A stretch of 64,000 bases of DNA from an uncultured Bacteroidales bacterium (lineage in GTDB: Bacteria > Bacteroidota > Bacteroidia > Bacteroidales > CAIWKO01). A program made the translations under genes and the position numbers. The stretch spans positions 1-64,000 of the forward strand of contig CAIWKO010000068.1 of NCBI GenBank assembly GCA_903913285.1, written 5' to 3'. Below, one piece after another: positions 8,654-15,677 of this stretch. Numbering within the stretch: the stretch's first letter is position 1; every line of letters starts with the position of its first letter. The notes under the pieces were generated by a model. The model was not told the origin of the DNA, searched no databases, and saw nothing but the letters and a program-made list of their open reading frames with translations.

Positions 8654-9283
8654 ATGAAAATATTGATCTGCGACGATCATAAGCTTTTGCGCGAAGGCCT
8701 CATTCAAATACTTCGCCCCGTCGAAGAAATTACCTACATAGGTGAAGCCGGCACCGGCGAAGAGGTGCTTAAGCTTATGAAAAATACCGCCTTCGACATA
8801 CTTATTCTTGATATTGCGCTGCCCGGAAAAAATGGTTTGGAAATTCTGGCAACGGTTAAAACATTGTATCCTTCAACACCTGTATTAATGGTAAGCATGC
8901 ATACGCAGGTGCAATATGCCATAAGAGCTTTAAAGAAAGGAGCATCGGGCTATTTAACAAAAAATGTTGCATCGGACGAATTGATAATTGCCATTCGGAA
9001 GATTAAGAACGGCGGCAAGTATATTGCGAAAGACCTGGTTGAAGAAATAGCTGACACGGCTATTAATGGTAAAGATTTACAAAAGCATGAAACCCTTTCG
9101 GAGCATGAATTTGATATTATGATAAAAATTGCCAACGGGCAGACGCCTACCCAAATTGGCTTGGAAATGAATCTTTCGCGCAACACCATCAGCTCCCTCC
9201 GAAGCAAAATTTTATTTAAAATGCACTTCGAAACCAGTGCCGATATCACCAAATATTGCTACGAACAGAAACTGATAACATAG
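8654..9283 (+). CDS. NarL/FixJ-type response regulator
   Basis: This 209-residue two-domain response regulator has an N-terminal receiver with acidic pair DD (CDDHKLLREGL), phospho-acceptor Asp53 (ILILDIALPG), a conserved Ser in MVSMHTQ, and Lys in YLTKNVASDEL. The C-terminal LuxR-type helix-turn-helix spans about residues 145-205 (LSEHEFDIMIKIANGQTPTQ, then LSRNTISSLRSKI). The recognition helix has NTISSLRSKI where VxTH is more usual. No histidine kinase is adjacent, so it is an orphan regulator. Two palindromes, a C10 tract and a 21-bp tandem array follow it. Confidence 0.93.
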   Translation: MKILICDDHKLLREGLIQILRPVEEITYIGEAGTGEEVLKLMKNTAFDILILDIALPGKNGLEILATVKTLYPSTPVLMVSMHTQVQYAIRALKKGASGYLTKNVASDELIIAIRKIKNGGKYIAKDLVEEIADTAINGKDLQKHETLSEHEFDIMIKIANGQTPTQIGLEMNLSRNTISSLRSKILFKMHFETSADITKYCYEQKLIT

Positions 9284-9334
9284 CCTATTGAAATTACTGA
9301 ACTCCTGCTCTTTTCTGCTTTTTGCCTTATAATA

Positions 9335-9344
9335 CCCCCCCCCT
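9335..9344 (+). repeat. Poly-C tract (C10)
   Basis: Ten consecutive C residues sit between TTATAATA and TTTG. Such tracts are slippage-prone, and no coding frame crosses it. Confidence 0.85.
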
Positions 9345-9368
9345 TTGTTTTTTCTGAACGAATGTAGT

Positions 9369-9409
9369 TTGTAGTATATATACTACAAGCGAATAGTCGT
9401 TAGACTATT
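9369..9409. promoter_or_regulatory. Two adjacent palindromes, operator-like
   Basis: TTGTAGTATATATACTACAA (9369-9388) is a perfect 20-base palindrome. Three bases on, AATAGTC, GTTA, GACTATT (9392-9409) forms a second hairpin with a four-base loop. There is no U tract after either, so a protein-binding site is more likely than a terminator. Confidence 0.55.
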
Positions 9410-9497
9410 GCAGGGTTTTATACACCTTCTGACCTTTGTATTTTATTAGAAGTGTTAGTGTTCTTTGAACCATTGTAAAATTTGTTGAAAACAGGAA

Positions 9498-9842
9498 ATG
9501 GTCTTCCTAATGAAAGAAATGATATTCTCAATTGGAAAAAACATATTCTTAATTGGAGGAATGATATTCTCAATTAAAAAAAACATTTTCTTAATTGGAG
9601 GAACGATATTCTCAATTGGAAAATACATTTTCTTAATTGGAGGAACAATATTCTCAATTGGAAAAAACATTTTCTCAATTGGAGGAAAGATATTCTCAAG
9701 TGGAAAAAACATTTTCTTAATTGGAGGAAAGATATTCTCAATTAGAAAAAACATTTTCTCAATTGGAGGAATGATATTCTCAATTAGAAAAAACATTTTC
9801 TTAATTGGAAAAATGATTTTCTTAATTGGAGGAAACATTTAA
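9498..9842. repeat. Tandem array with 21-bp period (CAATTGG...)
   Basis: About sixteen units of 21 bases alternate between two forms. One has ATTCTCAATTGGAAAAAAC and the other TTTCTTAATTGGAGGAA, giving a 42-base higher-order period. Because 21 is a multiple of three and the units lack stops, long frames exist on both strands; on plus these read as repeats of FSIGKNIFLIGG. The composition is too simple to be a credible protein. Each unit holds an AATT or CAATTG palindrome. The array ends about 80 bases before the FnIII-like gene. Confidence 0.9.
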
Positions 9843-9922
9843 ATATTGATTAATTGAAAAAATATGTTGTTAATAAATTTAATATCAACCAAATAAATTA
9901 TTTATTTTAAAAACGTATAGCT

Positions 9923-10573
9923 ATGGTAAATTTAATCAGAGTAAAAAAAAGTTTAGGCAAAGTAAACATTAATGTAAAACTTACAAAAAATCGTAACATC
10001 GTTACGCAAATGCCTCTGCATCCCGAAATCACCATCTGGCCCTATACGGCAGCAGATTATAAAAGTGTATGCGATGAAGTGGATAAAGAAAATCAACTGC
10101 ATTTAACCGGCGATCACGAAGCTACTAAACGGATGCGTATAGCGGAAATTAATATGGATAAGTATTACAGCGGAACCGCCGCTTGTGTAGAAACATTTGC
10201 CAATCAAACCGATGATGCAGCTTTGCCTATCAGCATGGGTTTTGAATTATATTCAGAAAAGAAAGCCCGTTCGCCCAAGAAAATAACCGCCCGCGACGGC
10301 AATGTTGAAGGCGATATCATTGTTGAATATCCTAAGTTGCAGGGAGCAGCCTCTTATGTGTCGCAGATAGCCGAAGTTATTACCGGAAAAGACCCGGTTT
10401 ATTATTTCGACGCAGCCTGCTCTATAACATATATGGTGATACACAACTGTAAGCCCGGTACCAAATATCTGATAATCTTAGCCGCTGTGTATGCAACAGG
10501 CGAAAGTCCGTTCAGTGTTCCTCTCACATTCACAACAGCCCCATCGGTAACCGGGGGAAGGGTTAATGAATAA
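9923..10573 (+). CDS. Hypothetical protein with C-terminal fibronectin type III-like domain
   Basis: I do not recognise a named family for this 216-residue protein. It has no signal peptide, lipobox or membrane segment. The N-terminal ~40 residues are basic (VNLIRVKKSLGKVNINVKLTKNR). Residues ~45-105 look helical and polar, with DEVDKENQLHLTG and KRMRIAEINMDKYY. The C-terminal ~90 residues resemble a fibronectin type III fold (GDIIVEYPKLQGAASYVSQI..., then CKPGTKYLIILAAVYATGES and FSVPLTFTTAP). Similar short helical-plus-FnIII proteins are, as I recall, widespread and uncharacterised in Bacteroidota. It follows the 21-bp tandem array and has its own terminator, so the array plus gene may be one unit. 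Confidence 0.7.
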   Translation: MVNLIRVKKSLGKVNINVKLTKNRNIVTQMPLHPEITIWPYTAADYKSVCDEVDKENQLHLTGDHEATKRMRIAEINMDKYYSGTAACVETFANQTDDAALPISMGFELYSEKKARSPKKITARDGNVEGDIIVEYPKLQGAASYVSQIAEVITGKDPVYYFDAACSITYMVIHNCKPGTKYLIILAAVYATGESPFSVPLTFTTAPSVTGGRVNE

Positions 10574-10597
10574 TAATGTATAAAAGGTTGCTTCAAC

Positions 10598-10627
10598 AAA
10601 AGGCTTGCCCGTATGGTGAGCCTTTTT
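10598..10627 (+). terminator. Rho-independent terminator after the FnIII-like gene
   Basis: AAAAGGCT and AGCCTTTTT pair across a ~13-base loop and end in a T run. Confidence 0.7.
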
Positions 10628-10962
10628 CTATTCAGAATTCAAAAGGGAGAATTCAATATTCTTGTTTCTCCAAAACAACGAAAAATGCAGCACAGAAAGC
10701 ACTTGTTAGTTCACTTTAAAATATATTTTCAAAACAACCAAGTTATTGAAGGTGTTAATCGTTATTATTTCGATTGTATGAATTTTAATAAAAACGGTCA
10801 ATGCTATTCAGGCATGGACATTCTGACTTCTGTATTCTTCAAAAAAAAACAATAATTCAAAAAACTGAGCGTTACATTTATTTCCCGGCTTTTTTCAAAA
10901 AAAAAGGCTGCTATTTAACTCATTTTATTAATTTCGCTAAAATTTTAATTAAATTAATCAAC
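10628..10962. other. 335-base gap without a recognisable gene
   Basis: AT-rich sequence before the GT117 gene. A small frame of 80 codons (10613-10855) has no recognisable features and begins inside the terminator. The sequence TTAATTTCGC at 10928-10937 is a poor match to a -7 box. Confidence 0.6.
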
Positions 10963-13900
10963 ATGAATGTTTTTAAGAACTTTAAATTAGTGAACAACGT
11001 GTTGGGGTGGATCGTTTTTATTATCGCCGCCTCCTGTTTGTTAAGCACCGTTGAGCCTACAGCAAGCTGGTGGGATTGTGGCGAATACATCGCATCCTCC
11101 TATAAATTAGAAGTAGGTCACCCTCCCGGAGCACCTTTGTTTCAGTTGATGGGTCGTTTGTTCACCTTGCTTGCCGGAAATAATTTGCAGAGAGTAGCTG
11201 TTTATGTGAACGCCATGTCGGCAATATTAAGTGGTTTTGCAATATTATTTTTATTTTGGACCATTACAGCTTTAGCCAAGAAATTATATGTAAAAAGCTC
11301 CAGTTTTGATCTCACCCTGCCTCAAACCCTTGTTATAATGGGAGCCGGATTGGTTGGTGCGTTGGCTTTTGCCTTCACCGATTCGTTCTGGTTTTCGGCT
11401 GTCGAAGGCGAAGTTTATGCCACTTCCATCTTTTTCACCGCCATGGTGTTTTGGGCCATGCTGAAATGGGATGTGGCTGCCGACGAAAAATATGCCAACC
11501 GCTGGATCGTGTTCATTGCATTCATGATGGGTCTTTCCATCGGGGTTCACTTACTCAACCTGCTGTGTATTCCTGCCATGACCATGATTTATTATTTCCG
11601 CAAGGGAAAACAATCGCGCCGCAATTTTATTTTAGTATTGATACTTTCTATCGTAATACTCGGATTCGTTCAGTCTATCATCATTCCGTGGACGGTGAAA
11701 ATGGCAGGCTTTTTCGAGCTCTTTTTCGTGAATTCGGTTCGTATGCCTTTCAATTCGGGAACCGTAATTTATTTCATATTCCTTGCCGCACTGATCACTT
11801 TTGGTTTATGGATGACCAAAAAATATAAGAAAACGGTTCTAAATACTATTATACTGGCCTTTTCATTTATCGTTATCGGTTATTCTTCTTTTATGCTACT
11901 GCCAATTCGTGCAGGAGCCAACACACCTCTCAATGAAAATGATCCGGAGGATGCTTTGTCGATGCTCACTTATCTGAATCGTGATCAATATGGTGACTGG
12001 CCAGTTCTGTATGGACAGTATTTCAACGCGAAAGTTATAGATACCAAAGAAGGGGCATATAATTATATTAAGGGTAAGGACAAATATGTGCCAACAACCC
12101 GAAAAATAAATTACATCTACGATCCGAACAGCTGCGGTTTGTTTCCACGCATGTGGAGCGAACAGGATAAACATGTCAAGGCATATCATGCCTGGACAGG
12201 AGTGAGTGCGAACCGGAATCCGACATTCGGCGAAAACCTGGAGTTCTTTTTCCGAAACCAATTAGGAAGCCAATATTGGCGCTATTTTATGTGGAACTTT
12301 GTGGGCAGACAAAACGATCAGCAGGGCTTTGGTATTGACGATGGTGGCAACAAAGATGTGATGAACGGCAACTGGATATCGGGTATCAAGTTCCTCGATG
12401 CGGCACGACTCGGAAATCAGGATAAGATCACCGACAAAATGATGCAGAACAAAGGCCGCAACACTATGTTTTTCCTTCCTTTTTTGCTTGGTTTAGCGGG
12501 TTTGATATATCATTTTTGGAAGCATAAAAAGGATGCGTTTGTTATTACGCTCTTGTTCATAATGACAGGGGCTGCCATCATCGTGTACCTTAATCCAACG
12601 CCCTATCAGCCGAGAGAAAGGGATTACGCTTATGTAGGCTCGTTCTATGCCTTTGCTATCTGGATCGGATTGGGGGTTATAGCCTTGTATCAGTTGCTTT
12701 CGAAGAAACTTCCGCAATTGACCAGTGTTTTCATAGCTACCATTGCATGTTTGCTACTGGTGCCTACTATTATGGCCAAACAGGAATGGAACGATCACGA
12801 CCGTTCGCACAAATATGCCATGCGCGATTTTGCCAAAGATTATCTGTCGTCATGCGCACCTAATGCGATACTGATCACCAACGGCGATAACGATACTTTC
12901 CCCTTATGGTATGTTCAGGAAGTTGAGGGATTCAGAACCGATGTGCGCGTGGTGAATTTCACTCTGGCTTCGGGCGATTGGTATATACACCAGTTATTTA
13001 ATAAGATCTATAATTCGGAACCATTGCCTTTCACGATACCATCGGATAAATATACGGCAGGAACCAACGATTTTATTCCTTACTACGAAAAAGACCCCGA
13101 TAATGTATGGGATCTGAAAAAACTCATCAACTTCATCAACAGCGATAATGAAGATAACAAAGTGATGCTTCAGGATAAACGCAAGGTATCCTATATGCCC
13201 ACTAAAAATTTATCTCTGCGGGTTGATTCGCTCAAAGTATGCAACAACGGAACGGTTCCAGGATATTTGGCCGATAAGGTAGTGAAATCGATCAATTGGA
13301 AGGTTCAAAAAAGCACGTTAATGAAAAATGATCTGATGCTGCTTGACCTTTTGGCAACCAACAATTGGAGCAGACCGATCTATTTCGCCAGCCCGTCGAG
13401 TGTAAGCGATTTTCTGAATATAGAAGATTATTGCTATCTGGAAGGTTCCGTTTATCGTTTCATGCCTGTTAAAGGCGATACCAAGCGTGGCGGTGTGTTG
13501 CCCGACGAAACCTACAATGCAATGATGAATAAATTTGTTTATGGCAATTTGAACGATAAACGGGTTTATGTGGATAAAGAAAGCTATGGAATGGCATTGT
13601 ATATGCGTAATAACTTTGCCCGTCTGGCTCAGGGTTTGATATCAGAAGGTAAAAAAGATAAAGCCATTAAAGCCCTCGATAAGGGTATTGAAATGTTTCC
13701 CGACTATGCAGTAGCCTACGACCTGTATATGATAGGCTATGGCGAATTGTATTTCCGTCTGGGTCAACCCAAAAAAGCCAACGAGATTTTTGACATCGTG
13801 GGCGAAATATACGATCAGAATTTGCAGTATTATATGAGTCTCGAACCGAAATATACCGGTCTTGTGAGAGATGATATGCAACAGGCGCTTTCAATTGTTA

Positions 13901-14028
13901 AGGCATTGGTCGACTATTCGCAATTATACGGTCAGAAAGAACAAGCTAAAAAATTCGGCACTATGCTGAACCAATATGTACGTTACTCGCCTCAAGATTC
14001 TGTTCAGGGAGGTCCCGGCGGTAAGTAA
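10963..14028 (+). CDS. GT117/DUF2723 polytopic membrane glycosyltransferase-like protein
   Basis: I place the start at the ATG at 10963 (MNVFKNFKLVNNVLGW). The frame is open further upstream, but that stretch is low-complexity and unlike the family. The 1021-residue product starts with several membrane helices and the hallmark WWDCGEYIASSYKLEVGHPPGAP, DUF2723's acidic DCGE loop. About ten helices follow to residue ~640, with the NPTPYQPRERDYAYVGSFYAFAIW signature. A large periplasmic part then has TNGDNDTFPLWYVQE and a TPR-like C-terminus (GKKDKAIKALDKGIEMFPDY). The family is GT-C-like (CAZy GT117); the animal homologue TMEM260 is a protein O-mannosyltransferase. A role in protein O-glycosylation here is inference. 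The substrate is unknown. Confidence 0.88.
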   Translation: MNVFKNFKLVNNVLGWIVFIIAASCLLSTVEPTASWWDCGEYIASSYKLEVGHPPGAPLFQLMGRLFTLLAGNNLQRVAVYVNAMSAILSGFAILFLFWTITALAKKLYVKSSSFDLTLPQTLVIMGAGLVGALAFAFTDSFWFSAVEGEVYATSIFFTAMVFWAMLKWDVAADEKYANRWIVFIAFMMGLSIGVHLLNLLCIPAMTMIYYFRKGKQSRRNFILVLILSIVILGFVQSIIIPWTVKMAGFFELFFVNSVRMPFNSGTVIYFIFLAALITFGLWMTKKYKKTVLNTIILAFSFIVIGYSSFMLLPIRAGANTPLNENDPEDALSMLTYLNRDQYGDWPVLYGQYFNAKVIDTKEGAYNYIKGKDKYVPTTRKINYIYDPNSCGLFPRMWSEQDKHVKAYHAWTGVSANRNPTFGENLEFFFRNQLGSQYWRYFMWNFVGRQNDQQGFGIDDGGNKDVMNGNWISGIKFLDAARLGNQDKITDKMMQNKGRNTMFFLPFLLGLAGLIYHFWKHKKDAFVITLLFIMTGAAIIVYLNPTPYQPRERDYAYVGSFYAFAIWIGLGVIALYQLLSKKLPQLTSVFIATIACLLLVPTIMAKQEWNDHDRSHKYAMRDFAKDYLSSCAPNAILITNGDNDTFPLWYVQEVEGFRTDVRVVNFTLASGDWYIHQLFNKIYNSEPLPFTIPSDKYTAGTNDFIPYYEKDPDNVWDLKKLINFINSDNEDNKVMLQDKRKVSYMPTKNLSLRVDSLKVCNNGTVPGYLADKVVKSINWKVQKSTLMKNDLMLLDLLATNNWSRPIYFASPSSVSDFLNIEDYCYLEGSVYRFMPVKGDTKRGGVLPDETYNAMMNKFVYGNLNDKRVYVDKESYGMALYMRNNFARLAQGLISEGKKDKAIKALDKGIEMFPDYAVAYDLYMIGYGELYFRLGQPKKANEIFDIVGEIYDQNLQYYMSLEPKYTGLVRDDMQQALSIVKALVDYSQLYGQKEQAKKFGTMLNQYVRYSPQDSVQGGPGGK

Positions 14029-14047
14029 AATTCAGTAATTTTTTTAG

Positions 14048-14088
14048 CAAATAGTCATTTGTAGTTCTATAAATGACTATTTGTTTTT
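14048..14088 (+). terminator. Strong terminator after the GT117 gene
   Basis: CAAATAGTCATTT and AAATGACTATTTG form a perfect 13-base-pair stem over a 10-base loop, followed by TTTTT. It overlaps a possible upstream start of the next gene and so argues for the start at 14109. Confidence 0.88.
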
Positions 14089-14108
14089 ATAGACTCAAAA
14101 TTCGATCT

Positions 14109-15032
14109 ATGAAGGAACATTGGAAAGTGATTATCAATCCGAATGCAGGTGGTAAGACAGACCCCGGTCAATGGGAACATATTTTTGATGAACTGCGAAA
14201 AGAAGAAATTGAGTTTGATTCAATAATATCCAATTATCATAAGCATATCATCGAGATCGTTCATACTGCAATTGAAAACGAGTATCGTAAATTTATAGTT
14301 ATCGGAGGAGATGGTTCGTTGAACGAAGTTGTTAATGGTTTTTACACCCAAACAAAGGTATTGCCCACTGAATTAACTGTTGTACAGTTGCCGCTCGGAA
14401 CAGGTAACGACTGGCAAAAAACACACAAGCCTGCATCGACTATAGAAGAAACGATCCAACGCATAAAAAGAGGAGAATATGCTTTTCAGGATGTTGGAGT
14501 TGTGAAATATTATGAGGAGAGTGAACAGAAAACAAATTATTATGCCAATGTTGCCGGTATGGGATTCGATGCTTATGTTGTTGTTAAAACCAATCAGAAG
14601 AAGGAAGTTAAAGCGAGAAGCAAATTCACGTATCTGTTTAATCTTTTCACATCACTGATGAGCTATAAATGTATAAAAGCAAAAGTAACTATTGATGGAA
14701 ATCAGGTATTCGAAGAAAAATTATTTAGTTTCAATGTTGGCATCGGTAAGTATAACGGCGGAGGTATGATGCAGGTTCCGGATGCTATTCCCGACGATGG
14801 GTTTTTGGATGTTACAATATTCAGGAAGATCTCAAAAATAAAAGTACTTGCGAATGTTAAACGACTGTATAACGGTTCGTTCAGAACATTAAAGGAAGTG
14901 AGTATTTATAGAGGAAAAGAAATTGAAATTGCATCAGAAAAACCCTTGTTTTTAGAATGTGACGGAGAATCGCTCGGGCACACTCCTGCTGTATTTACAA
15001 TAATTCCGCTTGGATTACGGTTTATTTGTTGA
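14109..15032 (+). CDS. Diacylglycerol kinase-family lipid kinase (YegS/BmrU-like)
   Basis: With the start at 14109 (MKEHWKVIINPNAGG) the protein has 307 residues, usual for the family. An in-frame ATG at 14073 lies in the terminator stem of the previous gene and is rejected. The nucleotide-binding motif GGDGSLNEVVNG is near residue 66, LPLGTGNDWQK follows near 97, and a C-terminal ECDGESLGHTPA completes the DAGK_cat/YegS pattern. These cytoplasmic or membrane-associated enzymes phosphorylate lipids such as diacylglycerol. The exact substrate cannot be read from sequence. It is monocistronic as far as I can see. Confidence 0.92.
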   Translation: MKEHWKVIINPNAGGKTDPGQWEHIFDELRKEEIEFDSIISNYHKHIIEIVHTAIENEYRKFIVIGGDGSLNEVVNGFYTQTKVLPTELTVVQLPLGTGNDWQKTHKPASTIEETIQRIKRGEYAFQDVGVVKYYEESEQKTNYYANVAGMGFDAYVVVKTNQKKEVKARSKFTYLFNLFTSLMSYKCIKAKVTIDGNQVFEEKLFSFNVGIGKYNGGGMMQVPDAIPDDGFLDVTIFRKISKIKVLANVKRLYNGSFRTLKEVSIYRGKEIEIASEKPLFLECDGESLGHTPAVFTIIPLGLRFIC

Positions 15033-15166
15033 TAGTTCCTAATGGTATTTAGGAAATATATTGACTTCAGTAAATAATGGATAATTGTGATAATACAAAT
15101 CTTCTTTAACTAACTTCTAAAAATTAGCAAAGAAAATCTATCAAAAAGGTAAGGTGGAATGAAAAA

Positions 15167-15475
15167 TTATTTTCTGCCTGCCGATAAAGTTTCTACATAG
15201 CCTATTAATCTTTCAAAGTATTCCTCGTCGACAAAGTAAAGGCTTTTTTTACCTTCTCTTGTGCGTTTCACTACGCCAAAATCTTTTAAAAGCGTCAGAT
15301 GGTGAGAAGCTTCTGCCTGAAATATTTTTAGTTTTTGGAATATCTCTGTAACAGACATTTTTTTGTTTTCCAGTAACATCAGAATAATTTCAGCACGCCT
15401 TGGATGAGTAATTATGCTGAGCTTTTTAGCTGCTCTGTCAATTCTGTGGTAATCTATTTGTTCGCTTAACAACAT
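15167..15475 (-). CDS. ArsR-family winged-helix regulator
   Basis: The 102-residue protein has the ArsR layout: helix ITHPRRAEIILMLLENKKMS, recognition region TEIFQKLKIFQAEASHHLTLL, and wing KRTREGKKSLYFVDEEYFERL. There is no CxC metal-binding pair in the recognition helix; the protein has no cysteine at all. A metal-sensing role of the classical ArsR/SmtB type is therefore unlikely. It probably senses another cue or acts through a different site. No obvious target gene is adjacent. Confidence 0.9.
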   Translation of the reverse strand: MLLSEQIDYHRIDRAAKKLSIITHPRRAEIILMLLENKKMSVTEIFQKLKIFQAEASHHLTLLKDFGVVKRTREGKKSLYFVDEEYFERLIGYVETLSAGRK

Positions 15476-15622
15476 ACAAAATATTTTTGGTTACATTTTT
15501 GGCAAATATAGTCAAAATAATAGAGATTACAAACCTTGAACCCTGATTTTTATCAGTTATGGATATTAAAATATTAAAGTTTAGAATTCTAATTATGAAC
15601 AAATGTTCATCTAGATCAATAA

Positions 15623-15652
15623 AAAAGAGCTGTTTTTCAGGCAGCTCTTTTA
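15623..15652 (-). terminator. Terminator downstream of nrdJ
   Basis: AAAAGAGCTG and CAGCTCTTTT flank a ~10-base loop. On the minus strand it lies 25 bases beyond the nrdJ stop with a T run after the stem. It may also act on the plus strand. Confidence 0.8.
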
Positions 15653-15677
15653 ATCTAATTATTATTCCCGTTTATCT

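Noticed and set aside
9455-9842. Overlapping open frames of 114 (+) and 127 (-) codons in the 21-bp array
   Set aside because: The frames exist only because 21 is a multiple of three and the unit lacks stops; the products are simple FSIGKNIFLIGG-type repeats with no signal, domain or start context.
10613-10855. 80-codon frame between the FnIII-like gene and GT117 gene
   Set aside because: It starts inside the terminator hairpin, has no recognisable motif and no promoter.
10801-10962. Longer N-terminus for the GT117 protein
   Set aside because: The extra 54 residues are low-complexity, unlike the family; the ATG at 10963 matches the expected start.
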